Source: Microbacterium oleivorans
GTDB taxonomy: Bacteria; Actinomycetota; Actinomycetes; Actinomycetales; Microbacteriaceae
Assembly: GCF_001691565.1 (NCBI RefSeq)
Contig: NZ_MAYO01000003.1
Location: 868,001 to 932,000, forward strand
Direction of reading: 5' to 3'
DNA: 64,000 bases
The position numbers and the translations under genes are program-made. This document shows, piece after piece, positions 47,544-57,379 of this stretch; the first letter of the stretch is position 1; the number at the start of each line of letters is the position of its first letter. The notes below the pieces were generated by a model. The model was not told where the DNA came from. It worked only from the letters and a program-made list of their open reading frames with translations, and searched no databases.

Positions 47544-49484
47544 ATGCCCCGAACCGCTCCCGCGCGCCTGCCAGGACTCGACGGTCTCCGTGCCATCGCC
47601 GTCCTGCTCGTCGTCGTCTACCACCTGTTCCCCGCGCTGCCGGCGGGGTTCCTCGGCGTCGACGTGTTCTTCGTGATCTCCGGGTTCCTGATCACCACCC
47701 TGCTGATGCGCGAGCACGAGGAGCACGGCCGGATCCGGCTGCTCGAGTTCTGGCGGCGACGCGCGCGCCGTCTGCTCCCGGCGATCGGCGCGGTGGTCCT
47801 GGTCAGCGCGTCCCTCGCGTGGATGGTCGGCGGCGACGTGCTGGTGGGCCTCGGATCGCAACTGGCCGGCGCCGCAACCTTCGCGTACAACTGGGTCGCG
47901 GTCGCCGCCGGATCGTCCTACTTCGGCGGACTCGACTCCTCCGCGCCCGAACTCCTGCGGAACCTCTGGTCGCTCGCCGTCGAGGAGCAGTTCTACCTGC
48001 TGTGGCCCCTCCTGCTCCCCCTCGTGCTGCGGCTGCGCCGGGGGCGCGTGATCGTCGCCGTCGCGCTGGCCGCGGCATCCGTCCTCACCGCGGTGCTGCT
48101 CGTCGGCGCGGACCCGACGCGCGTGTACTACGGCACCGACACGCACGCGTTCGGCCTGCTGCTCGGCGTCGCGCTGGCGTTCATCCGTCCGGCCGAGCGG
48201 TCGCGGGGCGTGCCGGCGACGATCGGCGGGCTCGGTCTCGCGGCGGTCGTCGCGCTGGCCTTCGTGACGCCGGGGCGCGGTGCGGAGACGTTCCCGGGTC
48301 TGCTGCTCGCGGCATCCGTCCTCACCGTCACCGCCATCGCCGCAGCCGTCCGCCCGGGGTCCTGGCTCGGGCGCGTGCTCGACGTCGCGCCGCTGCGGTG
48401 GGTCGGGGAACGGTCGTTCGGCATCTACCTGTGGCACTGGCCCCTCGTCGTGCTCCTCACCGTCGCGACGACGGGTGCCTCCCCCGACGTCGCCGTGCCC
48501 GTCGAGGTCGCGGCGGCCACCCTGATCCTGACGCTGCTGGCCGCCGAGATCTCGTACCGCTTCATCGAGCAGCCCGTACGGCGGCTCGGCTTCCGCGCCG
48601 CCGTACGCACCGTCGGGCGTGCCTTCCGAGGCGGTCCTGCCCGTCGCCTCACCGCGACCACGGCCCTCGCCGCGGGAGCTCTCGTCGTGGCCGGGACCAC
48701 TGCCGCCGTCGCCGATGCGCCGAGCATGGCCTCGAGCGAAGCCGTCGTCGAGAACGGAGCGGCGGCGCTCGGCGCAGGTCCGCGCGGTTCCGACCACGCC
48801 ACCCTGCCCGGAGCGGCCCTCCGCAGCGACGATCCGCCGATGCGCCCCGAATGCCCGAGCGCCAACCTCGCCGACGACGGCGGGCTCTGCACGGCGCCCG
48901 ACGGCCGGCCCGCTCCCCCGGCTCCGGCACGCGTCGCCGGCGCCCGCGTGACCGCCGTGGGCGACTCGGTCATGCTCGCCTCCGCAGGCGGACTGATCGA
49001 TCGGATGCCGGGGGTCGACATCGACGCGAAGGTGTCGCGCTCGATGAGCGCCGGAGTGAGCATCGTCGACGGACTCGCGGCACGGGGCCAGCTGCGCGAC
49101 TACGTCGTCGTGGGCCTCGGCACCAACGGGCCGATCGACCCCGATGATCTCGCGCAGCTCAAGAAGGACGTCGGGCCGAGGCGCACGCTCGTGCTCGTGA
49201 CGGCCCATGCGTCGCGCGACTGGATCCCGGGGGTGAACGACGAGCTCCACGCCTTCGCCGACCGCGTGCCGGGCGTCACGATCGCCGACTGGTCGGGCGC
49301 GGTATCGGGTCACGAAGACCTGCTGGCGGGCGACGGCATCCATCCCGGCGCCGCCGGAGGCAGGCTCTACGCCGACGCCGTCGGCGACGCGATCGACGAG
49401 GTCGAGAACAGTCGCGCCCAGCTCGAGTACCGCGTCGAGCTCGCCCAGTGGGCCGTCGGCGACACCTTCGCCCGCACCCCCTGA
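47544..49484 (+). CDS. OatA-like acyltransferase: membrane acyltransferase-3 plus SGNH domain
   Basis: 646 residues. Residues 1-370 are an acyltransferase-3 domain with about 10-11 helices (LPGLDGLRAIAVLLVVVYHL, GVDVFFVISGFLIT, LWSLAVEEQFYLLWPL, LRWVGERSFGIYLWHWPL). A linker leads to an extracellular SGNH domain: AVGDSVMLAS near 472, VVGLGTNG near 523, and DGIHPG near 596. The pair moves acetyl groups across the membrane onto peptidoglycan or surface glycan. ATG 47544 precedes the conserved LPGLDGLRA; longer in-frame starts lie upstream. The catalytic Ser and His appear intact. Confidence 0.92.
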   Translation: MPRTAPARLPGLDGLRAIAVLLVVVYHLFPALPAGFLGVDVFFVISGFLITTLLMREHEEHGRIRLLEFWRRRARRLLPAIGAVVLVSASLAWMVGGDVLVGLGSQLAGAATFAYNWVAVAAGSSYFGGLDSSAPELLRNLWSLAVEEQFYLLWPLLLPLVLRLRRGRVIVAVALAAASVLTAVLLVGADPTRVYYGTDTHAFGLLLGVALAFIRPAERSRGVPATIGGLGLAAVVALAFVTPGRGAETFPGLLLAASVLTVTAIAAAVRPGSWLGRVLDVAPLRWVGERSFGIYLWHWPLVVLLTVATTGASPDVAVPVEVAAATLILTLLAAEISYRFIEQPVRRLGFRAAVRTVGRAFRGGPARRLTATTALAAGALVVAGTTAAVADAPSMASSEAVVENGAAALGAGPRGSDHATLPGAALRSDDPPMRPECPSANLADDGGLCTAPDGRPAPPAPARVAGARVTAVGDSVMLASAGGLIDRMPGVDIDAKVSRSMSAGVSIVDGLAARGQLRDYVVVGLGTNGPIDPDDLAQLKKDVGPRRTLVLVTAHASRDWIPGVNDELHAFADRVPGVTIADWSGAVSGHEDLLAGDGIHPGAAGGRLYADAVGDAIDEVENSRAQLEYRVELAQWAVGDTFARTP

Positions 49485-49509
49485 CCCCGGCCGCGGTGCC
49501 GGCGTTCCC

Positions 49510-49636
49510 GGGCCGACACCTCCGGGTCGATACCTTCGGGCCGATGCCCACCGGGTCGAGACCATCGAGTCGAGACCCCTGGGCCCAGACCTGCGGGCGG
49601 ACACCACCGGGTCGACACCCCTGGGCCCACATCATG
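49510..49636. repeat. Nine tandem copies of a 14-nt unit
   Basis: Units start at 49510, 49524, 49538 (15 nt), 49553, 49567, 49581, 49595, 49609 and 49623. The consensus is GGGYCGANACCNNC; unit examples are GGGTCGATACCTTC and GGGTCGACACCCCT. Period 14 is not a multiple of 3, so it is not coding. A looser pair of TTCTCGTCGAG/CTCTCGTCGAG direct repeats follows (to about 49700). The 380-nt gap 49485-49864 holds these repeats and the rplQ terminator only. Confidence 0.82.
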
Positions 49637-49810
49637 TGCTCTCGTCGAGGACACACGCTGCGCACGGTTCGCGACGTATGTTCTCGTCGAGATCGCATGA
49701 TCCGGACGCGGGGACGGGCGGCCGGGGACGGGCGGCGGGCGGACGCGGGGCGCGGCACGCGCCGCGAGGACGCGCGCGGCACGCGCACACACGTAGCCGG
49801 GGTACGAGAA

Positions 49811-49840
49811 AGGGCCCGCCCCGAAACGGGGGCGGGCCCT
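49811..49840 (-). terminator. Terminator of the ribosomal superoperon
   Basis: AGGGCCCGCCCC and its exact complement pair over a 6-nt loop. On the minus strand it is followed by a short U-rich tail (CCCTTTCTC). It lies 24 nt after the rplQ stop. Confidence 0.9.
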
Positions 49841-49864
49841 CGGATTCCCTCCGGGGAGGGAGCC

Positions 49865-50437
49865 TTACTTGGCCTCGTCGGCCTTCTCGTCCTCGGACGC
49901 GACGGCGTCCTCGGCGGTGGCTTCGGCAGCGGCGCCCTCTTCGGGCGACTCGGCACCGGCGTCGGCGGCGTCCTCAGCGGGCGTCTCGACCTCGGTCTCC
50001 TCGACCGCGGGCTCCTCGGCGGCAGCCGGAGCGGCAGCGGCCGGAGCAGCCTTCTTGGCGGACTTCGCCTTCGGGGTGACGGGCTCGAGGACGAGCTCGA
50101 TCACGGCCATGGGCGCGTTGTCGCCCTTGCGGTTGCCGACCTTCGTGATGCGGGTGTAACCACCCTCACGCTCGGCGACCAGGGGGGCGATCTCAGCGAA
50201 CAGCTCGTGCACGACGCTCTTGTCGCCGATGACCGAGAGGACGCGGCGGCGGGCGTGCAGGTCACCGCGCTTGGCGAAGGTCACCAGGCGCTCGGCGAAC
50301 GGACGCAGGCGCTTGGCCTTGGTCTCGGTCGTGGTGATCGACTTGTGCGTGAACAGCGAAGCGGCGAGGTTCGCCAGCATCAGACGCTCGTGGGCGGGGC
50401 CGCCTCCGAGGCGGGCACCCTTCGTGGGCTTGGGCAT
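49865..50437 (-). CDS. rplQ: 50S ribosomal protein L17 with acidic tail
   Basis: 190 residues. The L17 core ([41 protein letters not shown]) fills residues 1-120. A tail of about 70 residues rich in Ala/Glu follows ([20 protein letters not shown]), an extension seen in actinobacterial L17. It is the last gene of the ribosomal alpha cluster, followed by a terminator. Confidence 0.97.
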   Translation of the reverse strand: MPKPTKGARLGGGPAHERLMLANLAASLFTHKSITTTETKAKRLRPFAERLVTFAKRGDLHARRRVLSVIGDKSVVHELFAEIAPLVAEREGGYTRITKVGNRKGDNAPMAVIELVLEPVTPKAKSAKKAAPAAAAPAAAEEPAVEETEVETPAEDAADAGAESPEEGAAAEATAEDAVASEDEKADEAK

Positions 50438-50494
50438 GTCAATTACTCCTGGGAATGAAAGTCAGTCAAAAGGACCCGGCGAACCGAGATCCGA

Positions 50495-51484
50495 TCAGAC
50501 GGTCTCGTCGTCGTAGCCGCCGTAGAAGTGCGAGCCGTCGAACCCGGGGACCGAGTCCTTCAGCGACAGACCGAGCGAGACAAGCTTGTCCTTGACCTCG
50601 TCGACCGACTTCTGACCGAAGTTGCGGATGTTCATGAGCTGCGTCTCCGAGAGGGCGACGAGCTCGGACACCGTGTTGATGCCCTCGCGCTTGAGGCAGT
50701 TGTACGACCGAACCGACAGGTCGAGGTCCTCGATGGGCATCGAGAGCTCGTTGGTCAGGACCTCGGCGACCGGCGCGGGGCCGATCTCGATGCCCTCGGC
50801 CTCGACGTTCAGCTCTCGGGCGAGACCGAACAGCTCCACCAGCGTGCGACCGGCCGATGCGACGGCGTCGCGGGGGCTGATCGACGACTTGGTCTCGACG
50901 TCCAGGACGAGCTTGTCGAAGTCGGTGCGCTCCCCGGCACGGGTGGCGTCGACACGGTAGCTGACCTTGAGGACGGGCGAGTAGATCGAGTCGATCGGGA
51001 TCTGACCGGCCTCGGCGTACTCGTTGCGGTTCTGCGTGGCCGAGACGTAGCCGCGGCCGCGCTCGATCGTCAGCTCGAGCTCGAACTTCGCCGAGTCGTT
51101 GAGCGTCGCGATGACCAGGTCGGGGTTGTGGACCTCGACACCCGCCGGGGCGGAGATGTCCGCGGCCGTGACCTCGCCGGCGCCCGTCTTGCGCAGGTAC
51201 GCCGTGATGGGCTCGTCGCGCTCGCTCGACACCACGAGCTGCTTGATGTTCAGGATGATCTCGGTGACATCTTCCTTCACACCCGGGACGGTGCTGAACT
51301 CGTGCAGCACACCGTCGATGCGGATGCTGGTGACCGCGGCACCGGGGATCGACGACAGCAGGCTGCGACGCAGGGCGTTGCCGATCGTGTAGCCGAAGCC
51401 GGGCTCGAGGGGCTCGATGACGAATCGGCTACGGAAGTCGCCGACCTTCTCCTCGGTCAGAGTGGGACGCTGTGCAATAAGCAC
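50495..51484 (-). CDS. rpoA: RNA polymerase alpha subunit
   Basis: 329 residues. The N-terminal assembly domain ([26 protein letters not shown]) and the C-terminal domain ([36 protein letters not shown]) are intact. It nucleates core RNA polymerase and binds UP elements and activators. No rpsD lies between rpsK and rpoA, where many bacteria have it; a hairpin occupies that gap. Confidence 0.98.
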   Translation of the reverse strand: MLIAQRPTLTEEKVGDFRSRFVIEPLEPGFGYTIGNALRRSLLSSIPGAAVTSIRIDGVLHEFSTVPGVKEDVTEIILNIKQLVVSSERDEPITAYLRKTGAGEVTAADISAPAGVEVHNPDLVIATLNDSAKFELELTIERGRGYVSATQNRNEYAEAGQIPIDSIYSPVLKVSYRVDATRAGERTDFDKLVLDVETKSSISPRDAVASAGRTLVELFGLARELNVEAEGIEIGPAPVAEVLTNELSMPIEDLDLSVRSYNCLKREGINTVSELVALSETQLMNIRNFGQKSVDEVKDKLVSLGLSLKDSVPGFDGSHFYGGYDDETV

Positions 51485-51553
51485 TATGTGTTCCTTTCAG
51501 TCACGTGACCGCTATATGACACGTGCAGTTGGTGAAGTGTTGAGTTGTGTCCG

Positions 51554-51593
51554 GGATGCCGGGGCGCGACACGCGTCGCAACCCCCGGCATCC
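51554..51593 (-). other. Compound hairpin in the rpsK-rpoA gap
   Basis: An 11-bp outer stem GGATGCCGGGG/CCCCGGCATCC and an inner GCGAC/GTCGC stem. It lies just after rpsK in the direction of transcription, and could attenuate transcription or be an RNA processing site. The outer arms match the arms in palindromic repeat copy 2. Confidence 0.65.
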
Positions 51594-51601
51594 GTCGAGG
51601 A

Positions 51602-52000
51602 TCAGACGCGGCGGCGCTTCGGGGGACGGCAGCCGTTGTGGGCCTGGGGCGTCACGTCCTGGATCGAACCGACCTCGAGGCCGGCGGCGGTCAGCGAACG
51701 GATCGCGGTCTCGCGACCCGAGCCGGGGCCCTTGACGAAGACGTCGACCTTCTTGACGCCGTGCTCCTGCGCCTGACGCGCAGCGGACTCGGCGGCCATG
51801 CCGGCGGCGTACGGGGTCGACTTGCGCGAGCCCTTGAAGCCGACGCCACCCGAGGAGGCCCAGCTGATGACCGCACCCGAGGGGTCGGTGATCGAAACGA
51901 TCGTGTTGTTGAACGTCGACTTGATGTGGGCCTGGCCCAGCGCGATGTTCTTCTTCTCCTTGCGGCGCGGCTTGCGCGCAGCGGACTTGGCCTGTGCCAT
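51602..52000 (-). CDS. rpsK: 30S ribosomal protein S11
   Basis: 132 residues. [41 protein letters not shown], and [13 protein letters not shown], ending PPKRRRV, are diagnostic. It forms part of the 30S platform near the mRNA exit. It lies 34 nt downstream of rpsM. Confidence 0.98.
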   Translation of the reverse strand: MAQAKSAARKPRRKEKKNIALGQAHIKSTFNNTIVSITDPSGAVISWASSGGVGFKGSRKSTPYAAGMAAESAARQAQEHGVKKVDVFVKGPGSGRETAIRSLTAAGLEVGSIQDVTPQAHNGCRPPKRRRV

Positions 52001-52034
52001 GTGAGTGTTCTCCTAAACCTGTGGCGGCGGCGCT

Positions 52035-52409
52035 TTAGCGCGCCTTCTTCTTGCCGGCGACGGTGCGCTTGGGACCCTTGCGGGTACGCGCGTTGGTCTT
52101 CGTGCGCTGGCCGCGCACAGGCAGGCCGCGACGGTGGCGGATGCCCTCGTACGAGCCGATCTCGACCTTGCGGCGGATGTCAGCGGCGACCTCGCGGCGG
52201 AGGTCACCCTCCACCTTGTAGGTGCCTTCGATGTGGTCGCGGAGAGCAACCAGCTGCTCGTCGCTGAGGTCCTTGACGCGGATCGACTCGTCGATACCGG
52301 TCGCGCTGAGGATCTCGACGGAGCGGGTACGGCCGATGCCGTAGATGTAGGTGAGGGCGATCACCACGCGCTTATCGCGCGGGATGTCAACGCCGGCAAG
52401 ACGTGCCAT
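52035..52409 (-). CDS. rpsM: 30S ribosomal protein S13
   Basis: 124 residues. [51 protein letters not shown] and the Lys-rich end are standard. It sits in the 30S head and contacts tRNA. The 146-nt gap to rpmJ holds weak hairpins only. Confidence 0.98.
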   Translation of the reverse strand: MARLAGVDIPRDKRVVIALTYIYGIGRTRSVEILSATGIDESIRVKDLSDEQLVALRDHIEGTYKVEGDLRREVAADIRRKVEIGSYEGIRHRRGLPVRGQRTKTNARTRKGPKRTVAGKKKAR

Positions 52410-52555
52410 GCGATGTCTCCTAGGAGTAAGTGGAGGTGTGGAGCAGGACCGGTGCCCGGGCCTCCGACCCGAGGTGTCCCCCGCTGAGCGGGTTCTGATC
52501 CTGCCGAGATGTGTTCAGTTGTGAGCCTGCGAGCCGCGCGGGGCGCGGCATCCCA

Positions 52556-52672
52556 TCAGCCCTGGCGCTGCTTGTGACGCGGGTTCGACTTGCAGATGAC
52601 CATGACGCGACCGTGGCGGCGGATGACCTTGCAGTGGTCGCAGATGGGCTTGACGGAGGGGTTGACCTTCAT
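52556..52672 (-). CDS. rpmJ: 50S ribosomal protein L36
   Basis: 38 residues starting [20 protein letters not shown]. Cys 11, Cys 14 and Cys 27 with His 33 form the zinc site, so this is the zinc-binding C+ form. The length is exactly that of the family. Confidence 0.95.
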   Translation of the reverse strand: MKVNPSVKPICDHCKVIRRHGRVMVICKSNPRHKQRQG

Positions 52673-52737
52673 GATGTTCCTGATTCGCTGTCTTCGCCGA
52701 CGCTCCGGGAGGAGCGAGGCGTTACTTCTCGACCGGT

Positions 52738-52959
52738 CTAGCGGTACCGGTAGACGATGCGGCCGCGGGTCAGGTCGTAGGGCGACAGCTCCACGACCAC
52801 ACGGTCCTCGGGGATGATGCGGATGTAGTTCTGCCGCATCTTTCCGGAGATCGTGGCCAGGACCTTGTGACCGTTGCTGAGCTCGACGCGGAACATCGCG
52901 TTCGGCAAAGCCTCGGAGATCACGCCCTCGATCTCGATGACACCGTCTTTCTTGGCCAT
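52738..52959 (-). CDS. infA: Translation initiation factor IF-1
   Basis: 73 residues: [19 protein letters not shown] and [20 protein letters not shown], one S1/OB fold. It occupies the A site during initiation. ATG 52959 gives the exact family length; the longer in-frame ORF is not used. infA-rpmJ-rpsM is a standard order. Confidence 0.97.
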   Translation of the reverse strand: MAKKDGVIEIEGVISEALPNAMFRVELSNGHKVLATISGKMRQNYIRIIPEDRVVVELSPYDLTRGRIVYRYR

Positions 52960-53094
52960 ACGCTCGCTTACAGTTGGCAGACCGGTCGGTCTGCGGTGAG
53001 TGGGATGTGTGGTGACACGCCGAAACAGGCGCAACGCACCAAAGATTTAGTGTACGTGATATCGGAGCCCCCCGCCACTCGGGCGCGTCGCGCG

Positions 53095-53772
53095 TCAGCG
53101 CGAGGTGAGGTTCGCGACGATGTCCTTCTCGGGGTCGTACGTGACGGGGACGACCTGGCCGTTGACCATGAGCGTGGGCGTGCCTGTCGCTCCCTCGGGC
53201 AGCTGCTGCGACTGGGCGAAGGACTTGTACTCGCCGTCCGTGATCGCCTTCTCGAGCTTCGCGGTCATCTTCACGCCGGAGTCCTTCGCGAGCTGGATGA
53301 GCTCGTCGTCGGTGAGACCGGGCGTCTGCTCCTTGGGCTGCTTGTCGTAGAGCGCACGGAAGAAGGCGTACGCGTTGGCGGGATCCGCCTCGGCGACGGC
53401 GTAGAAGGCGGATGCCGCACGGCTCGAGTACTCCGACCCCTGCGACAGGCGGTCGAGGATGGTCACGGGGTGAACCTCGAGCGTGATGCTGCCGTCGTCG
53501 ACCAGGCCGGCGATCGTCTTGCCTTCAGCGTCTTCGAACTGTCCGCAGTAGGGGCACATGAAGTCGACGTAGGTCGCGACCTTGTCGGGTCCGTCACCGA
53601 AGGTGACCGCGCCGGTCTGCTTGTCGATACCGCTCGAGGAGGGCACCGGGCCGGGGTCGGTCGCGCGCGTGTTCAGGACGGCGACGACGGCGATGACGCC
53701 GACGAGGACGGCGACCACCCCCGCACTGACCCAGATCGCGAACCAGTTCGTTTTGCGCGCGGCCGTCGCCAT
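53095..53772 (-). CDS. Membrane-anchored DsbA-like thioredoxin-fold protein
   Basis: 225 residues. One N-terminal helix ([21 protein letters not shown]), then a thioredoxin fold with [11 protein letters not shown] (CPYC at 73-76) and the cis-Pro segment [11 protein letters not shown]. It likely oxidises or isomerises disulfides in exported proteins. It lies 12 nt downstream of map on the same strand and is an unusual insertion between map and infA. The CPYC motif and a canonical TPT loop argue for redox activity. Confidence 0.9.
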   Translation of the reverse strand: MATAARKTNWFAIWVSAGVVAVLVGVIAVVAVLNTRATDPGPVPSSSGIDKQTGAVTFGDGPDKVATYVDFMCPYCGQFEDAEGKTIAGLVDDGSITLEVHPVTILDRLSQGSEYSSRAASAFYAVAEADPANAYAFFRALYDKQPKEQTPGLTDDELIQLAKDSGVKMTAKLEKAITDGEYKSFAQSQQLPEGATGTPTLMVNGQVVPVTYDPEKDIVANLTSR

Positions 53773-53784
53773 GTGCGTGTCCTC

Positions 53785-54618
53785 TCAAGAAATGGGGGTC
53801 GGGGTGACGCCGAATCGTGCGAGACCCGAGGCGCCCCCGTCGGGCGCGGTGAGCACCCAGATACCTCCATCGTGCACGGCGACACTATGTTCCCAATGGG
53901 AGCCGTCCTCGCCGTCGACGGTGCTGACCGTCCAGTCGTCGTCTTCGACCAGGGTGGCCTCGTCGCCGCCGACGATCATCGGCTCGATGGCGACGCACAG
54001 GCCGGGACGCACCTCGGGCCCCAGGTCCGCGACGCGGTAGTTGAAGATCGTCGGACCCTCGTGCATCTTGCGGCCGATCCCGTGACCGACGTAATCGCGG
54101 AGGATGCCGTAGTCCTCCCCCGACGACTCGATGTAGGTCTGCACGGCGTCGCCGATCTCGCCGACGCGCGCGGCGGAGGCGAGCGCGGCGATACCGGCCC
54201 ACAGTGATCCCTCCGTCACGTCGGACAGACGCCGGCGCCGTTCGACGAGCTCGGGACGGTCCGGGTCGGGAATCACGATCGTGATGGCGGAATCGCCGTT
54301 CCACCCCTCGAACTGCGCACCGCAGTCGATCGAGACGATGTCTCCCGGCTCCAGAACCCGGTCACCCGGGATGCCGTGCACGACCTCCTGGTTCACCGAG
54401 ATGCAGGTGCTGTGCTGATAGCCGCGAACGAGCTGGAAGTTCGATTCCGCGCCGCGAGCGAGGATCGTCGCCTCGGCGATCGCATCCAGCTCGGCCGTCG
54501 TCACACCGGCGCGGACGGCCGGACGCACGGCGTCGAGCGCGGCGGCGGTGATCAGCCCCGGCTCCACCATCGCGCGAAGCTGCGCGGGAGTCTTGTAGAT
54601 CGATCGACGGAACACCAT
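53785..54618 (-). CDS. map: Methionine aminopeptidase, type I
   Basis: 277 residues. The metal ligands are visible in SIDCGAQFEGWNGDSAI (two Asp), GHGIGRKMHEGP (His), AIEPMI (Glu) and SHWEHSVAV (Glu). It removes N-terminal Met from new proteins. The ATG overlaps the adk stop (TGATG). Confidence 0.96.
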   Translation of the reverse strand: MVFRRSIYKTPAQLRAMVEPGLITAAALDAVRPAVRAGVTTAELDAIAEATILARGAESNFQLVRGYQHSTCISVNQEVVHGIPGDRVLEPGDIVSIDCGAQFEGWNGDSAITIVIPDPDRPELVERRRRLSDVTEGSLWAGIAALASAARVGEIGDAVQTYIESSGEDYGILRDYVGHGIGRKMHEGPTIFNYRVADLGPEVRPGLCVAIEPMIVGGDEATLVEDDDWTVSTVDGEDGSHWEHSVAVHDGGIWVLTAPDGGASGLARFGVTPTPIS

Positions 54619-55211
54619 CAGGCGGTGATGCCGCGGCCCGCGAGGGCTGCGGTGATCCGCTCGGTGATCTCGTCGAGCGAGCCGACACCGTCGACCTCGT
54701 CGACGATGCCGCGGTCGCGGTACACGTCGAGGATCGGTGCGGTCTCCGACTCGTAGATCGACAGCCGCTTCGCGATCGACTCCTCGTTATCGTCGGCGCG
54801 GCCCTGCTCGGCAGCGCGACGGGAGAGGCGGGAGATCGACTCGTCGCGGGGAACGGACAGCTCGATGACCGCCGTGAGGGGCTCGCCGCGTCCGTCGAGG
54901 AACGCGTCGAGGTCGCCCACCTGGCTCAGGTTGCGCGGGTAGCCATCGAGGAGGAAGCCGTGCGCGGCATCCTCCTGCGACAGCCGATCGCGGACGATCT
55001 CGCTGGTCAGGGCGTCGGGGACGAGGTCGCCGGCGTCGATGAGCGCCTTCACCTTGAGCCCCAGTTCGGTGCCGTCCTTCACGTTCGCGCGGAAGACGTC
55101 TCCGGTGGAGATGGTCGGGATGCCGAGATGGTCGGCGATCCGGGCCCCCTGCGTCCCCTTGCCCGAACCTTGCGGGCCGATGATCAGGAGGCGGGCGGGG
55201 GTCTGCGTCAT
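54618..55211 (-). CDS. adk: Adenylate kinase
   Basis: 197 residues, the short-lid form. P-loop LLIIGPQGSGKGTQG (Gln where GPPGAGKGT has Pro), ISTGDVFR, FLLDGYPRNLSQ, and a lid without zinc cysteines (RADDNEESIAKRL). It balances ATP, ADP and AMP. The ATG overlaps the secY stop (ATGA). A secY-adk-map order is typical. Confidence 0.97.
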   Translation of the reverse strand: MTQTPARLLIIGPQGSGKGTQGARIADHLGIPTISTGDVFRANVKDGTELGLKVKALIDAGDLVPDALTSEIVRDRLSQEDAAHGFLLDGYPRNLSQVGDLDAFLDGRGEPLTAVIELSVPRDESISRLSRRAAEQGRADDNEESIAKRLSIYESETAPILDVYRDRGIVDEVDGVGSLDEITERITAALAGRGITA

Positions 55212-56533
55212 CGGAGGAGTCCTTCGTAGTGGCGCTGCTGGAGCTGGGCGTCGATCTGCTTCACGGTCTCGAGACCGACACCGACGATGATGAGGATCGA
55301 TGCGCCGCCGAACGGGAAGTTCTGGTTGGCACCGACCGTCGCCAGGGCGATGAGCGGAAGCAGGGCGATGAGACCCAGGTAGATCGAACCCGGCAGCGTG
55401 ATGCGAGTGAGGACGTAGTCCAGGTACTCGGCCGTGGGACGCCCCGCACGGATGCCGGGGATGAACCCGCCGTACTTCTTCATGTTGTCGGCGACCTCGA
55501 CCGGGTTGAACGTGATCGCGACGTAGAAGTAGGTGAAGCCGATGATGAGCAGGAAGTACACCGCCATGTAGAGCGGGTGGTCGCCGTTCACGAAGTTCGC
55601 CTGGATCCACGAGACCCAGCCGGGGACGCTGCCGTCGGCGGACGGGTTCGCGTTGAACTGCGCGATGAGGGCCGGGATGTACAGCAGCGACGACGCGAAG
55701 ATGACGGGCACGACACCGGCCATGTTCACCTTGATCGGGATGTACGTGTTGCTGCCGCCGAGGGTGCGACGGCCGACCATGCGCTTGGCGTACTGGACCG
55801 GCACGCGCCGCTGCGACTGCTCGACGAAGACGACGAGAGCGACGGTCGCGACGCCGACGGCGAGCACGAGGAGGAAGATCTCGAAGCTGCGGGCGACGGC
55901 GATGCTCCACAGCGCGGAGGGGAAGGTCGCGGCGATCGAGGTGAAGATCAGGAGCGACATGCCGTTGCCGATGCCGCGCTCGGTCACGAGCTCGGCCATC
56001 CACATGATGAGGCCGGTACCGGCGGTCAGCGTCACGATCATGAGGAGCTGCGCCCACCAGGCCTCGTCGGTGAGGAGCTGCTGGCACTCGGGGACGCCGG
56101 TGATGCCGAAGAGCTGACCCGAGCGAGCCACGGTGACGAGAGTGGTCGACTGCAGCAGCGCGAGCGCGATCGTCAGGTAGCGGGTGTACTGGGTGAGCTT
56201 GGCCTGACCGGCCTGGCCCTCCTTGTACAGCGTCTCGAAGTGAGGGATCACGACGCGCAGGAGCTGGACGATGATCGTGCCCGTGATGTACGGCATGACG
56301 CCGAGGGCGAAGATCGACAGCTGCAGCAGCGCGCCACCCGAGAACAGGTTGACGAGCGAGAGGAGCCCCTCGGTGGACCCGGACTGGTCCAGGCAGGTCT
56401 TCACGTTCGGGAAGTCGACGAACGGAGCGGGGATGTGCGCACCGAATCGGTAGATGGCGATGATGCCGAGCGTGAAGCCGATCTTCCGACGCAGATCCGG
56501 AGTGCGGAAGACCCGCGCGATAGCGCTGAACAA
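55208..56533 (-). CDS. secY: Protein translocase subunit SecY
   Basis: 441 residues with 10 helices. FRTPDLRRKIGFTLGIIAIYRFGAH at the start, GGALLQLSIFALGVMPYI, VPVQYAKRM and the C-terminal loops match SecY. It forms the export channel for signal-peptide proteins, including the exported proteins in this window. A strong hairpin lies between rplO and secY. Confidence 0.98.
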   Translation of the reverse strand: MFSAIARVFRTPDLRRKIGFTLGIIAIYRFGAHIPAPFVDFPNVKTCLDQSGSTEGLLSLVNLFSGGALLQLSIFALGVMPYITGTIIVQLLRVVIPHFETLYKEGQAGQAKLTQYTRYLTIALALLQSTTLVTVARSGQLFGITGVPECQQLLTDEAWWAQLLMIVTLTAGTGLIMWMAELVTERGIGNGMSLLIFTSIAATFPSALWSIAVARSFEIFLLVLAVGVATVALVVFVEQSQRRVPVQYAKRMVGRRTLGGSNTYIPIKVNMAGVVPVIFASSLLYIPALIAQFNANPSADGSVPGWVSWIQANFVNGDHPLYMAVYFLLIIGFTYFYVAITFNPVEVADNMKKYGGFIPGIRAGRPTAEYLDYVLTRITLPGSIYLGLIALLPLIALATVGANQNFPFGGASILIIVGVGLETVKQIDAQLQQRHYEGLLR

Positions 56534-56595
56534 AGGGATTTCCTCCAGTGGGATGCCGGGCGCGTCGGGGCGCGCCGCATTCCAACATACGGCAA

Positions 56596-56625
56596 CAGGG
56601 GCCGGAGGTTACCCTCCGGCCCCTG
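56596..56625 (-). other. 13-bp perfect hairpin between rplO and secY
   Basis: CAGGGGCCGGAGG-TTAC-CCTCCGGCCCCTG. It lies 9 nt beyond the rplO stop on the minus strand. There is no clear U-run. It could be an attenuator that lowers transcription into secY, or an RNase processing site. Confidence 0.75.
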
Positions 56626-56633
56626 GCACGTGA

Positions 56634-57194
56634 TTACTTGATCGAACCGCCAGCGGCGACGATCTTCTGCTCGGCCGATCCCGAGACCTTGTCGACGGAG
56701 ACCGTCAGCGCGACCGAGATGTCGCCGGTGCCGAGCACCTTGACCTTCTCGTTCTTGCGGACGGCGCCCTTGGCGACCAGATCCGTGATGGTGACGTCGC
56801 CACCATTGGGGTACAGCTCCGCGAGCTTGTCGAGGTTGACCACCTGGTACTCGACGCGGAACGGGTTCTTGAACCCGCGCAGCTTCGGCGTACGCATGTG
56901 GAGGGGCATCTGCCCACCCTCGAAGCCCACCTTGACCTGGTAACGAGCCTTCGTACCCTTGGTACCGCGGCCCGACGTCTTACCCTTCGAGCCCTCACCG
57001 CGACCGACACGGGTCTTCGCGACGTTGGCACCGGGGACCGGACGCAGGTGGTGGACCTTCAGCACGCCGGGGCGCGCCGCATCCTTCTTCGGGGCAGCCT
57101 TGTCGGCGGCGGGCTTGGCCGCAGCCTTCCGGGTTGCCGGCTTCTTGGCCTTGGGCTCGACGGTCTCGACCGTCTCGTCCTTCTTCTCAGCCAT
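56634..57194 (-). CDS. rplO: 50S ribosomal protein L15 with N-terminal extension
   Basis: 186 residues; the usual length is about 145. The first 40 residues are Lys/Ala/Glu-rich ([19 protein letters not shown]). The core starts [13 protein letters not shown], then [19 protein letters not shown]. It begins immediately after rpmD (stop and start share a base). Confidence 0.96.
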   Translation of the reverse strand: MAEKKDETVETVEPKAKKPATRKAAAKPAADKAAPKKDAARPGVLKVHHLRPVPGANVAKTRVGRGEGSKGKTSGRGTKGTKARYQVKVGFEGGQMPLHMRTPKLRGFKNPFRVEYQVVNLDKLAELYPNGGDVTITDLVAKGAVRKNEKVKVLGTGDISVALTVSVDKVSGSAEQKIVAAGGSIK

Positions 57195-57379
57195 CAGTCG
57201 ATCTCCTCAACCTTCACGAGGTGCGCGACGGTCTTGATGTAGCCGCGCGTCTGCGCGTCATCCGGACGAACGACCGAGTCGTTGATCCGCTTCAGACCGA
57301 GCGAACGCAGCGTGTCACGCTGGTTCTGCTTTTCGCTCACCTTGGACTTGACCTGGGTCACCTTCAGACGAGCAGCCAT
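57194..57379 (-). CDS. rpmD: 50S ribosomal protein L30
   Basis: 61 residues: [20 protein letters not shown] and [14 protein letters not shown]. The sequence ATGATG at the junction gives two possible starts (57382 and 57379); 57379 is preferred as the TGATG coupling to rpsE and matches the usual MAxRLKVTQ. Confidence 0.95.
   Translation of the reverse strand: MAARLKVTQVKSKVSEKQNQRDTLRSLGLKRINDSVVRPDDAQTRGYIKTVAHLVKVEEID

Noticed and set aside
47538..49607. 689-aa minus-strand ORF
   Set aside because: Antisense to the OatA-like gene, which has intact acyltransferase and SGNH motifs; the composition is shadow-like.
49367..49792. Minus-strand ORF over the 14-nt repeats as a repeat protein
   Set aside because: Period 14 rotates through reading frames, so no peptide repeat results; the upstream half is antisense to the acyltransferase.
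55229..56641. 470-aa plus-strand ORF over secY
   Set aside because: Shadow of secY; rich in Asp/Arg/Gly/Val with no recognisable domain.
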